Assembly: GCA_017458185.1 (NCBI GenBank)
Contig: JAFTFY010000007.1
Span: 55,995-119,994, forward strand
DNA length: 64,000 bases
Direction: 5' to 3'
DNA from: Neisseriaceae bacterium
GTDB lineage: Bacteria > Pseudomonadota > Gammaproteobacteria > Burkholderiales > Neisseriaceae
Each line of letters starts with the position of its first letter. Position 1 is the stretch's first letter. The position numbers and the translations under genes are program-made. Below are positions 40,296-49,855 of this stretch, piece after piece. Below the pieces are notes generated by a model. It searched no databases. It was not told the origin of the DNA and worked only from the letters and a program-made list of their open reading frames with translations.

Positions 40296-40730
40296 ATGCC
40301 ATTTATTGACAACATTTCCCCGCTGAAACAAAGAGATAGCATTTGTGCTACTCTTTTAGAAGAATGTGCGTATTATCAACAATTAAGCCACGAATTAAGA
40401 AAAAGGCTGCCTGAAAACATTGCACCGCACTGCCGTGTCGCCTGCGTGCGAGACGATTTATTAGTGATTTACGGCGACAACAACATTGTGGTCAATCGCC
40501 TAAAAATGCTGTTGCCTGCAATTTTAGCAAACTGGGCGGATTTACCTTGTGGTGTTCGCAAACACAAAGTATTGCTTGCCCCCCAAAATCAACCCCCAAA
40601 ACGCCCGAACACGCTTACATTAAGTGCTACGGCACGCATAAGCCTATCGCAAACCGCAGAAAAACTCACCCATCACCCAGAACTTGCCGCCGCATTAAAG
40701 CGGTTGTCACACAGTCAAAAGGAAAAATAA
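40296..40730 (+). CDS. DciA-like (DUF721) protein
   Basis: 144 residues. The central region (LPENIAPHCRVACVRDDLLVI, then NRLKMLLPAIL) matches the DUF721/DciA family, which in most bacteria loads the replicative helicase DnaB where DnaC is absent. The assignment is moderate because the family is short and variable. Just three bases after nusB, so co-transcribed. An uptake-type word is read in frame as RLPEN. Confidence 0.65.
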   Translation: MPFIDNISPLKQRDSICATLLEECAYYQQLSHELRKRLPENIAPHCRVACVRDDLLVIYGDNNIVVNRLKMLLPAILANWADLPCGVRKHKVLLAPQNQPPKRPNTLTLSATARISLSQTAEKLTHHPELAAALKRLSHSQKEK

Positions 40731-41044
40731 ACTTTCAGGCAGCCTGAAACATTTTGAATACGCAAAAAAAACGCCCAATGTTACTTGGGCGAAAATCTAC
40801 TCTACAAAGGAGAAAATATGAGGAGAAACTATGCTTGGGCAACCACTGCCGTCACCCAATGACCGCCATTATACACAATCTGAAAAACAATGCAATATTT
40901 TTTCATCAAAAACGAACATTTTTTTGATAAAAAGCAACAAATGTGAAAAAATAAAGCCTACACAACACACAAACAACAGGCATTGATTGTTATTTTTAGC
41001 AAATATATCAATAAATTGATAATAAATCACCACAAAACAACACA
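40731..41044 (+). other. 314-bp spacer with hairpin and possible leader ORF
   Basis: Contains an uptake word (about 40734-40750), a CGCCCAA/TTGGGCG hairpin (40772-40791) preceded by eight A, and two closely spaced ribosome-binding sites with ATGs at 40818 and 40831. The rest is AT-rich with no recognised feature. Confidence 0.5.
40818..40862 (+). CDS. Possible 14-residue leader peptide
   Basis: AAAGGAG lies six bases before an ATG that reads MRRNYAWATTAVTQ and stops. A second start at 40831 has GAGGAG upstream. The ORF follows a GC-rich hairpin, and its TTGGGC can compete with that hairpin's arm, as in attenuation. No regulated gene is obvious; the next + gene is a membrane protein at 41045. 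Speculative. Confidence 0.3.
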   Translation: MRRNYAWATTAVTQ

Positions 41045-41521
41045 ATGAACGATTTGTTTCTTTTTCTTCGTTTTCTCATACCCACACTGCCAATGGGCTT
41101 TGTGTGGTATGACATTGGACGCATCACAGCGGCTCAACTGCCTGCCCTGCGTGCATTAGCAGAGCGTGCGGTTTCTGCCGAAATGTGGCTTTCAGGCGTT
41201 CAGGCAGCCGTGATTGTCGGCGTATTTTTATTGTTATCTGTTGTTTTTTTGGTCTTATTGCACTTACATTGGCGTGGCGTGCAGGGCAAAGTGTTGAAAT
41301 TGGGCTTTGTGCGTTATTTGTGCGTTTTTTTGGCGATTGCATTGGGCTTACCTGCTCTGTGGGAATGTTTTTGGCTTGTTATCGACTTTTTCACGCACCC
41401 CAAAAGCGTGGTCATCGACACGCAACACTTAATTACCGCACTGTGCGTGCCGTATATTTCGCTATTGGCACTGCATCGCTTAATTGCTAATTTTCGCTAT
41501 ACAAAAAAAAGCGAAAAATAA
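41045..41521 (+). CDS. Inner-membrane protein of unknown function
   Basis: 158 residues with about four predicted membrane segments (about 3-22, 53-75, 88-110, 130-150) joined by short loops. Family not recognised. No strong ribosome-binding site precedes the ATG. It converges on trpF, with an uptake word between the stops at about 41534-41551. Confidence 0.55.
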   Translation: MNDLFLFLRFLIPTLPMGFVWYDIGRITAAQLPALRALAERAVSAEMWLSGVQAAVIVGVFLLLSVVFLVLLHLHWRGVQGKVLKLGFVRYLCVFLAIALGLPALWECFWLVIDFFTHPKSVVIDTQHLITALCVPYISLLALHRLIANFRYTKKSEK

Positions 41522-41535
41522 GCCCTATTTTGTTT

Positions 41536-42165
41536 TCAGGCAGCCTGAAAGCCTTTTACCTTTTGCATTAACTGTTTGATTTTACTGTGGTCCTTAATGC
41601 CTTTGTCTTTTTCTACACCTGATGATAAATCAATCGCAACAGCGTTTGTTTGGCTTATGGCAGCAATCACATTATCAGGATTTAAGCCACCTGCCAAAAT
41701 CCATGAGCGGTTGATTTTTTCAGGTAGCATTGTCCAGTCGAATGCGTCCCCTGTGCCGCCGTAAGTGTTTGGGTGATATGCGTCAAACAGCAAGGCTCGT
41801 GCGGATTTGTATGAATTTAAGGCTGCCTGAATATCGTTTTCGCTATGCACGCGTATTGCTTTAATGTAAGGGCGATTAAATTGCTCGCAAAATTCAGGCG
41901 TTTCATCGCCGTGAAATTGCAGACAATCCAAGGAAACGCTGTTTATAATTCGTTGAATTTCATCAACATTTTGATTAACAAACAAACCCACCACACTCAC
42001 AAAAGCGGGCATTTGTTGAACAATTTCTTGTGCTGTTTTTATCGACACACAACGGGGGCTTTTTGCAAAAAACACCAAACCAATGGCGTCCGCACCATGT
42101 TTTGCCGCACATAACGCGTCTTCGATAGTAGTGATACCACAAATTTTTGTACGAATATAAGCCAT
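41536..42165 (-). CDS. trpF: Phosphoribosylanthranilate isomerase
   Basis: Third step of tryptophan synthesis from chorismate (Amadori rearrangement of PRA). 209 residues, TIM barrel; KICGITTIEDA holds the catalytic Cys, LQFHGDETPEFC follows, and ILAGGLNPDNV and AIDLSSGVE carry the phosphate site. It starts three bases after truA, so it is co-transcribed with it; an uptake word is read in frame at about 41816-41831. Confidence 0.95.
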   Translation of the reverse strand: MAYIRTKICGITTIEDALCAAKHGADAIGLVFFAKSPRCVSIKTAQEIVQQMPAFVSVVGLFVNQNVDEIQRIINSVSLDCLQFHGDETPEFCEQFNRPYIKAIRVHSENDIQAALNSYKSARALLFDAYHPNTYGGTGDAFDWTMLPEKINRSWILAGGLNPDNVIAAISQTNAVAIDLSSGVEKDKGIKDHSKIKQLMQKVKGFQAA

Positions 42166-42168
42166 TGA

Positions 42169-42960
42169 TTATTCTCCAAAAAACCATTTTGGCATAGGCG
42201 GTTTGTGTATTTGCCATTCACTTGGATAATCCACGCCTGTTAAATATAAGCCGTCTGCCATAAAAGTGGGCGGTGCTTTTTGCCGATTGCGTGCGTTGAT
42301 AATTTGTGCAAAATCGTCCTGCGTGATTTTGCCACTGCCCACATAGATTAACGCACCCACCATATTACGCACTTGATGATGCAAAAATCCAGACGCGGCA
42401 AAATCAAAACAAATTAAATCGTTTTTACTTAATATATCAACAGAATACATGGTTTTAATCGGCGTTTTTGCCTGACATTCGCTTGACCGAAAAGATGAAA
42501 AATCTTGCTCGCCCAACAATAAAGCACTTGCCGCCTGCATTTTTTCCACCGACAACGGCACAAATGTCCAGCCCACCAAGCCTTTTAAAATAACAGGACG
42601 CACAGGGGCATTGCTTAATACATAACGATATTCGCGGCGGCAAGCGTTAAAACGGGCGTGAAAATCGCTCGGCACTTCTTGGGCAGACAACACCGCAATA
42701 TCAGGCGGTAAATACGAATTGACGCCAGCCACCCAAGCATAAAGCGGTCGGCGTGCTGTGGTGTCAAAATGGGCGGTTAAATTCAAAGCATGCACGCCAC
42801 GGTCGGTACGCCCTGCGGCAAGCACTTCCACACGATGACCTGCAATCTGTGCCACAGCCGTTTCTAACGCTGCCTGAACAGTCGGCAAACCATTCGGCTG
42901 CTTCTGCCAACCGCAAAAAGCATGTCCTAAATAACGAATGTTGAGTAAAATGCGTTGCAT
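42169..42960 (-). CDS. truA: tRNA pseudouridine(38-40) synthase TruA
   Basis: Isomerises uridines 38-40 in tRNA anticodon arms. 263 residues; catalytic Asp in AAGRTDRGVHA, LPPDIAVLSAQEVPSDFHAR, and the C-terminal FDFAASGFLHHQVRNMVG motif are all present. First gene of the truA-trpF pair. truA is often upstream of trpF in this family. Confidence 0.96.
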   Translation of the reverse strand: MQRILLNIRYLGHAFCGWQKQPNGLPTVQAALETAVAQIAGHRVEVLAAGRTDRGVHALNLTAHFDTTARRPLYAWVAGVNSYLPPDIAVLSAQEVPSDFHARFNACRREYRYVLSNAPVRPVILKGLVGWTFVPLSVEKMQAASALLLGEQDFSSFRSSECQAKTPIKTMYSVDILSKNDLICFDFAASGFLHHQVRNMVGALIYVGSGKITQDDFAQIINARNRQKAPPTFMADGLYLTGVDYPSEWQIHKPPMPKWFFGE

Positions 42961-42997
42961 ATTTTCAGGCAGCCTATTGATTAAAGATTATCCAAAG

Positions 42998-43023
42998 AAA
43001 AACGCCTATTTTACAGGCGTTTT
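42998..43023 (-). terminator. Terminator of kdsA
   Basis: AAAACGCCT/AGGCGTTTT stem, seven-base loop, T run on the minus strand, 36 bases beyond the kdsA stop. Confidence 0.8.
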
Positions 43024-43058
43024 AAAATAAATACACGCTTTCAGGCAGCCTGAAAACC

Positions 43059-43901
<843 letters not shown>

Positions 43902-43935
43902 CTAATCCTATCATCAGGTTAATTGTTAAATGGCA

Positions 43936-44151
43936 TTTTAACTTCGCCTTGCGGCTCGTAGAAATTTCGATTTGTTTGCTTCGCAAGCCTTTTATTTACT
44001 TCGTAAATAAAGATTTCACCTAACGGTGAAATAAACCTTATTTTAACTTCGCCTTGCGGCTCGCAGAAATTGCGGTTTGATTGCTTCGCAATCTTCTTTT
44101 ATGAACTTTGTTCATAAAAGGTTGATACTTCGTATCAACTAAACCTTATTT
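43936..44151. repeat. Two-unit cassette of small stem-loops
   Basis: Two copies (43936-44040 and 44041-44151) start TTTTAACTTCGCCTTGCGGCTCG and end AAACCTTATTT. Between lie different stem-loops of the same style: TTGCTTCGCAA, TTTACTTCGTAAA, TTTCACCTAACGGTGAAA, TGAACTTTGTTCA, TTGATACTTCGTATCAA. No gene is seen in 43899-44302. Confidence 0.75.
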
Positions 44152-44302
44152 TCAAACAACTTGAATAATCATTGCAAAGAAAACGCCACAAAGTTCAAAT
44201 AACGGTGTTGATTATAGCATTTTTGCAATGAAATTAATTCATATATACAACTCAATATTCTCCTAAAATATATCAAATTAAGTTTTTCAGGCAACCTGAA
44301 AC

Positions 44303-45070
44303 TTATGCAGGGCTGTATTCAATACCGTTTTTATCCAAAACTTCTTTCAAGTTTTTCAATACTATCGGTTTTATCAATCCCTTATCTCGGTAGTTATAAA
44401 ACTCTTCGATAAAGTTTTCAATAGGAATATCGCCGCAAATTTCCATCGGGGCAATATCGTATTCTGTCCAACAGGTTTCTAATAATTGTTCGATGATTTT
44501 CTCTTCAAAGCGATATTTCAAAATCCGTGCAGGATTACCGCCAACAATGGCATACGGCGGAACATCTTTGGTTACATTCGCACAAGCCGCAATAATAGCA
44601 CCTGTGCCAATAGTGATATGCTTTGGCAAAAGTACATTATTAGCAATCCAAACATCATTGCCCATATGAAATTTAGGTCTTTTCGGTTTTAAATTAGTTG
44701 AATTTTTCACCAACTTGGTATGCATTAAATTCCGAGTAATGGCATCATAAGCAATATGGTTAGTGGTAAAGGCAGTAATCGGGTGTTCCCAACCCCGCAT
44801 TTTAATTCCGCCTGCAATAGAACAATAATTACCTACCTTAATCTCCAAAGGAAGATTTGTACTGGAATATGAATACGCACCCATAGGATAAACTCTATCA
44901 CCCACACGATAAGCCGTATTATAAAAGGAAGATAATTCTGAAAAAAATACCCATTTGCCCATTAAATGAGTTTTGCCAGAATCACATTCTAATCCACGAC
45001 AAAACAATAACCCTTCTTGTTCTAATATAAGACAAATTTCTTCTGTCATGATGAATTTATATTTTGTCAT
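44303..45070 (-). CDS. Capsule-locus O-acetyltransferase (hexapeptide-repeat family)
   Basis: 255 residues. The middle is a left-handed beta-helix of hexapeptide repeats typical of the CatB/XAT family (EIKVGNYCSIAGGIKMRG, MGNDVWIANNVLLPKHITIG, and IVGGNPARILKYRF); the catalytic His is probably that in TTNHIAYD. Likely acetylates a capsule sugar or a biosynthetic precursor. The ATG at 45070 has AAGGGG eight bases upstream. A run of eight G lies in its putative promoter. Last gene of the capsule cluster. Confidence 0.8.
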   Translation of the reverse strand: MTKYKFIMTEEICLILEQEGLLFCRGLECDSGKTHLMGKWVFFSELSSFYNTAYRVGDRVYPMGAYSYSSTNLPLEIKVGNYCSIAGGIKMRGWEHPITAFTTNHIAYDAITRNLMHTKLVKNSTNLKPKRPKFHMGNDVWIANNVLLPKHITIGTGAIIAACANVTKDVPPYAIVGGNPARILKYRFEEKIIEQLLETCWTEYDIAPMEICGDIPIENFIEEFYNYRDKGLIKPIVLKNLKEVLDKNGIEYSPA

Positions 45071-45140
45071 TATTCTGCCCCTTTTCCGAAACAAAATAAT
45101 GCAAAACACAAAGCAATATTTGCTTTATTTAATTTGTGAG

Positions 45141-45167
45141 CGTATAATGCCCCCCCCGACAGTTCAA
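45141..45167 (-). promoter_or_regulatory. Putative phase-variable promoter with G8 spacer tract
   Basis: On the minus strand: TTGAAC (-35-like, 45162-45167), then a 15-base spacer including eight G (45150-45157), then TATACG (-10-like, 45141-45146), about 70 bases before the acetyltransferase ATG. The spacer is two bases short of the 17 optimum, so a gain or loss of G would tune activity, as in neisserial porA and opc. The -10 match is weak. Confidence 0.5.
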
Positions 45168-45271
45168 GGTTTTGTCAAGGTTTGACAAATGTGTGGATAA
45201 ATTCATTATTTAACTCCTTGTTTAAAAAATAACTTTCAGGCTGCCTGAAAACACACACCACAAAGCAAACA

Positions 45272-46825
45272 TTACTTTAACATCGCATACAGCCTTAACG
45301 CATTTGCCAACATGGCTTTTTGTCGCAAAGGTTTATCGCTGTGCAAGGGCAACATGGATAAAAATAACAGAATGGTTAATGGCAAAATATCGCGATTATC
45401 AAAGTCAGGGATAAACGGTGTTTGCCAAAAAATATCTGCCATTGCCACTATTCGATTATCGCAATCAAAATTTAATTCAACCCCGATTTGTTCATTTTTA
45501 ATCAATTCAAAACTGTCGGCGATGATAAAGTCATACAAACCCACAAAAGAATGGCAGAGTTTGGCTAAATCATATTTTTGATCGCCCAACAAGGTGAGTT
45601 GGTTATCGGCGTTAATGCCACGCGGGTCGATGATTTTGATATCATCCCCCCGTGAATCATATAAAACATTAGAAAAACACAAATCACCGTGCAGATAACA
45701 AGGAATTATCGGCAATTTTTGTGTTCGGTGAATACAGTCAAGGGCAATTTCACGGATTGTGCCTAATTCAATACCAGCATATTTAACGGCTTGGTTGAGA
45801 TTAAACTCCCCCCCCGAAATTTGGGCGTATTGTTCTAAACGACTGATTGTTTTGTCGTGATAAAGTTTTTGGGCATCTTGGCTAATTTGTTGTAACGCTT
45901 CGTCATTAAACGCACCTTTTCTCAATGCTGCCATTAAATCGGCAAATAATTCACACAAATGCGACCAAAACGGCAGAATTTTGCGACCATGCGTAAAAAG
46001 TTCATTCACAGGCATGGCGTTTAAGTATTCCAAACTGTAACTGCTTTTTTGCCTCGTATGTTCCCAACTGATTAATTGTGGCACATACACTTTTAAATGT
46101 TCAGGTAGCCTGAAAAACCAGTGTCCTTCGGCTTCAATTTTACGGTTTTGCGTAGATTGTTTTTGTACGATGCCGTCCGCAATTTTCAATTCATTAAACG
46201 AGCGTTGCGTGGTAACCATGGCTCGCGAACGAAAATAAGTGTTGATGTGCCCGAAGTCAAACCACTCTTTGCAATCAATTAAATCCAAAGGATTTTGTTG
46301 ATGATATTGCCGCACACTTTCAATAAAGTTGCCTTGTGTGCGTGCCAAATTGGCAATCAATAAACGCGGTTTATCAAAAGAAAAATAACCACACCACACT
46401 TTGCCTTGTGTATTGGCTTCATTTTCCCAGTGATAATCATAAACGGTTTTACCCAAACCCAAAGCATTGGTATTGGGCTGATAAGTTGTCAGTAAAGTAT
46501 CACCGTGCAACATTCGCAGGGGTTCTGAAACAGAAAATTCTTCTATCGTATTCAAAATATACAAAATAGCCGCACCCAACTTTAAACCGTCTGGCACAAA
46601 ACATGTGGATACTTGCAATCTATCCAACAGTTTTTTCTCCATTGTGGAAAGTTGATAAGACTGCGGCAAAGAAACCACAATTTGTTCATCAAAATAACGG
46701 CGTAAATATTCAACCTGATAAACCAGTAATTTTTTATTGCCCAAAGGCACAAAAACAGGCGGCACATTGCCTAACTCATTACGCAAAGAAGAAGAACCGT
46801 AAGCAGCTGAATTGATGAGAATCAT
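45272..46825 (-). CDS. Capsule synthesis protein: nucleotidyltransferase-like domain plus APH-type kinase domain
   Basis: 517 residues with two parts. The N-terminal about 240 residues resemble sugar-nucleotide transferases (LINSAAYGSSSLRNEL, LLVYQVEYLRRYF, LRMLHGDTLLTT). The C-terminal about 250 have an aminoglycoside-phosphotransferase-type kinase fold (CYLHGDLCFSNVLYD, then KIIDPRG). Similar fusions occur in group II-like capsule loci, probably activating a sugar or polyol. An in-frame run of eight G (45808-45815) encodes Ser-Gly-Gly and is a potential phase switch. It overlaps the next gene upstream by four bases. Confidence 0.75.
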   Translation of the reverse strand: MILINSAAYGSSSLRNELGNVPPVFVPLGNKKLLVYQVEYLRRYFDEQIVVSLPQSYQLSTMEKKLLDRLQVSTCFVPDGLKLGAAILYILNTIEEFSVSEPLRMLHGDTLLTTYQPNTNALGLGKTVYDYHWENEANTQGKVWCGYFSFDKPRLLIANLARTQGNFIESVRQYHQQNPLDLIDCKEWFDFGHINTYFRSRAMVTTQRSFNELKIADGIVQKQSTQNRKIEAEGHWFFRLPEHLKVYVPQLISWEHTRQKSSYSLEYLNAMPVNELFTHGRKILPFWSHLCELFADLMAALRKGAFNDEALQQISQDAQKLYHDKTISRLEQYAQISGGEFNLNQAVKYAGIELGTIREIALDCIHRTQKLPIIPCYLHGDLCFSNVLYDSRGDDIKIIDPRGINADNQLTLLGDQKYDLAKLCHSFVGLYDFIIADSFELIKNEQIGVELNFDCDNRIVAMADIFWQTPFIPDFDNRDILPLTILLFLSMLPLHSDKPLRQKAMLANALRLYAMLK

Positions 46826-47940
46826 TGTGTTTCTCCCTGTCCTTCGCTGGTGAGTTTTTGTATTTCTTCATACGACAGTTGCGTAAATTCATTCGGACGA
46901 ATGGCACGATCATCAACATAAAAACCGTCTTCACCGCACCACGGTTTGCCGATATAAATTTCGTCAAAAGGAATATTATGCCGTTGCAACCAGTTAATGA
47001 TAATCGGCAGCGTATTCGCTGAAATTTTACCCACATTGCCTTGATAAGTTTTCATATTGCGAGAAGAATGAATGACAATCTCAAAACCCATTTGCTTGTA
47101 TTCACGGATTTTTTCAACCACTTCTATAATCGGTTTGGCATTCGCATAATCTCGATTTTTGGTTATTGAAATGGTATTATCTAAATCAATCACAATTTTT
47201 TTCACTCGTGTTTTTTTGTTTTCAGGCTGCCTGAAAGACAATAACGCCAAATATTCATCAGGCGTGCCACAAAAAAGAATGTTATTTTTATCGATTAAAT
47301 CGTAATAAACTTTTTTGCCCTGTTGAATTAAATGGTTATATAAGGGTGCAATATAATATTCCGACTTGGTTTTTTCACCTTTCGCTTTAATCTCACGAAA
47401 TAAATCCATAAACAGATTTTTGCTTTTGAAATAATATAAACCGTCTGAACATAAATCGGAAATGCGTTCTTTTTCTGTGGTTTTTAATACGCTTTTACCG
47501 TCCGTATCAGGTAAAGCAAAAGACCAGTGATTGCCCTCACCTTTGAATACTTCTAAATAAGCATCGCAATCTTTCACCCATTCAGGCTGCCTGAAATCCA
47601 CAATTTTGGAGTCGATATTAAAAATATATAACGCATCATCTTCTATAATTTGCTCTAAACCCAAATAAACCGTTTCAGCCTGCCCCTCGGTTTCATGGTC
47701 TAAACAAATGAAAGCAAAATCTCTTATACCAAGTTTTTTAATCTCTTGCTCTAAAAACGATTTCGTGCCATAAATATCACGGTAAATAAAAACAAACTTA
47801 TCCGTTAAAAAATAACGCTCAAAAGATTTCACCGACCAAGAAAAAACTGTTTCTCCGTTAAGGTCTAACATATATTTCGGTTTATCATAACCCGCCTTAA
47901 AAAAACGGGAAGATAAGCCACACATGGGGATTAGGAACAT
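46822..47940 (-). CDS. Capsule synthesis protein: nucleotidyltransferase domain fused to HAD phosphatase
   Basis: 372 residues. The N-terminal about 240 form a sugar-nucleotide transferase (MFLIPMCGLSSRFFKAGYDKPKYMLDLNG). The C-terminal about 120 form a HAD hydrolase (KKIVIDLDNTIS with the catalytic Asp pair, IHSSRN, and DGFYVDDRAI). The linker is partly encoded by an uptake word (SFRQPENKK at about 47217-47236). It overlaps the downstream gene by four bases and the upstream 635-residue gene ends eight bases before, so all are one operon. Confidence 0.8.
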   Translation of the reverse strand: MFLIPMCGLSSRFFKAGYDKPKYMLDLNGETVFSWSVKSFERYFLTDKFVFIYRDIYGTKSFLEQEIKKLGIRDFAFICLDHETEGQAETVYLGLEQIIEDDALYIFNIDSKIVDFRQPEWVKDCDAYLEVFKGEGNHWSFALPDTDGKSVLKTTEKERISDLCSDGLYYFKSKNLFMDLFREIKAKGEKTKSEYYIAPLYNHLIQQGKKVYYDLIDKNNILFCGTPDEYLALLSFRQPENKKTRVKKIVIDLDNTISITKNRDYANAKPIIEVVEKIREYKQMGFEIVIHSSRNMKTYQGNVGKISANTLPIIINWLQRHNIPFDEIYIGKPWCGEDGFYVDDRAIRPNEFTQLSYEEIQKLTSEGQGETQ

Positions 47941-47947
47941 AGAAACC

Positions 47948-49855
47948 TCACTTAAAAATAATACCGTTTTTCTTGTTTTCTATATATTTTTCAACAAACA
48001 ACCTGCCTTCCTGATTAGGTTGATTGGCAACATCTAACTGAAGAAACGGCGTAATATCATCAGTAATCGTATTCACCAACAATTCCGATTGAGAACTACC
48101 TAACTGATATGAATCCGCTCTAAATACAACCACTTCCAATCCCAATAAGGCACAATTTTGAGTAATAAAACTTTCAGCTTGATATGTCCTATGCAGTTCT
48201 GGAATATATCGAAAAGAACGCTTACGAGTTAATTGACACCATAACGAGGCAATTCTATCCATTGCCATTTTGGAACAAATCAAAAATTGATCGCCAAAAC
48301 CATCATTATTGTTGTAATGAGTGAATACAATATTTTTATATTTACTCACCACAGATACCATTTCAGAAACATCTCGAGAAGAAATATTCAAGTCTGGTCT
48401 GATTCTAATCGAAACATCATACTCAAAACCATGCCTATAACCATGAGCAGTTGCTAATCGGTGAGCCTGGAATATCTTATACCACATCTTTGCTTGATTA
48501 AAACTATTTTTATGTGACAACACTGTTGGAAAAGATATGTCCTCCTCTTTCTCAAATCTCACATCAGTAAAATCCTTGAAAATTTCATTAGTTGCTGATA
48601 AGGCAAAACTTTTCTCTTTATTTAATTTCTCAAGAAATTGAGTAGTTGCGGGAAACAAAGACACAAACTGTTCTGCTGATAATTTACATACATCTTTGTA
48701 TATTGCACCTAACTCCTTACCCCAAATTCTATAATCCGAAAGTTTGAATGGGAAAAAGTTGCCAATACTCCAAGAATCTAGGAAAACATCTACTTCTCCA
48801 ACAGTAATATTATCCCTAATATTAAGGATATTAGAAATATTGTCTTCTATAGAACCTCGAATTTGTCCCGAAACCTCAATTGCCACATGTATTGGCTGTT
48901 CATTCGTCTTTTTAAAGAAAAAAGTTCTATTCTCATCAAAATGTAACCAATCTCGATTCAGTACTATGGCTTTTTTTCTCATTTCCAAAGCACCAATGGC
49001 AATTTTACAATCACGATCTAAACCCAATGAACTCGATACTTTATCAAAATATGATAATAAGTTAGAATCAAGCGTGGAAAACTTTAATAAAAAATAAATG
49101 AGATTGTATTCCACCTTGTTATGTGTTATTAAATAATCCAATAAATTATAAGCTAGACGGCAATTTCTCCTATAAACAGTAATCAATAACTTTGTTGTTG
49201 TAAATTCAGGACAATGTTTTAACATTTCCATAATTAAAAATAATTTCCTATTAGTATATGGGGAAACAATCACATCTGAATTTCTTATGCGTTCAAAAAA
49301 CTCTAATCTTTGTTCCCCTAAGTTGTACTGTTTAATAAATTCACTTATAGCATCATTTGCTTCACCTTCGGAATGTGCTGTATACTCTCCAAAAATCTCT
49401 CGAAACTGTTGCACTCGATGACAAAACATCTTATTATCTGCCATAAACTTGTCCAAAAGTTGTTCATCACACAAACCAAGCAGACGAGAGCACTTGGTGA
49501 ATCTTCCCGTTAAAAACGCTTCCACGAAAATCTCTCGAAAAAAAATCGGAAATATCTGTTTCTCACAATATCTTGGGAAAACTTTATCCATAAATTCTTG
49601 TTCAACACTTTCCATCTGATTTCTCATATGAAATTTGCGATACCCAAGCCAAATAAACCGATAACCAATTTCTCTATTCGAATATTTTTGTTTAATAAAA
49701 CTGCCGATAGACAACAGGTCAAAAGCGTTACCACTTTTTTGATACTGATCTCCCAATTTACGGACATCATCGTATGATGTTTTAGCATCAAAATTAGATA
49801 AAAATTGACTAATTCTTTCTCTGACATAAGACTCAAACATACTGCTCATGCTCAC
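47948..49855 (-). CDS. Unrecognised 635-residue capsule-locus protein, possible glycosyltransferase
   Basis: I do not recognise the family. Residues 1-330 are alpha-helical with many paired Phe/Tyr/Arg and no signal peptide. Residues about 330-600 begin HVAIEVSGQIRG and carry DVFLDSW, FEYDVSIRIRPDLN and GFGDQFLICS, which in layout resemble glycosyltransferases acting on surface polysaccharide (acidic pair in RPDL, GDQF loop). It lies between the KpsC-like gene and the nucleotidyltransferase-HAD fusion and could be the capsule polymerase, since no other clear candidate is here. AT-rich. It overlaps the KpsC-like gene by four bases. Confidence 0.6.
   Translation of the reverse strand: MSMSSMFESYVRERISQFLSNFDAKTSYDDVRKLGDQYQKSGNAFDLLSIGSFIKQKYSNREIGYRFIWLGYRKFHMRNQMESVEQEFMDKVFPRYCEKQIFPIFFREIFVEAFLTGRFTKCSRLLGLCDEQLLDKFMADNKMFCHRVQQFREIFGEYTAHSEGEANDAISEFIKQYNLGEQRLEFFERIRNSDVIVSPYTNRKLFLIMEMLKHCPEFTTTKLLITVYRRNCRLAYNLLDYLITHNKVEYNLIYFLLKFSTLDSNLLSYFDKVSSSLGLDRDCKIAIGALEMRKKAIVLNRDWLHFDENRTFFFKKTNEQPIHVAIEVSGQIRGSIEDNISNILNIRDNITVGEVDVFLDSWSIGNFFPFKLSDYRIWGKELGAIYKDVCKLSAEQFVSLFPATTQFLEKLNKEKSFALSATNEIFKDFTDVRFEKEEDISFPTVLSHKNSFNQAKMWYKIFQAHRLATAHGYRHGFEYDVSIRIRPDLNISSRDVSEMVSVVSKYKNIVFTHYNNNDGFGDQFLICSKMAMDRIASLWCQLTRKRSFRYIPELHRTYQAESFITQNCALLGLEVVVFRADSYQLGSSQSELLVNTITDDITPFLQLDVANQPNQEGRLFVEKYIENKKNGIIFK

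Noticed and set aside
43936..44151. CRISPR array
   Set aside because: The repeated parts are long heads and tails with hairpins between, not short direct repeats with spacers of equal length; no cas gene is near.
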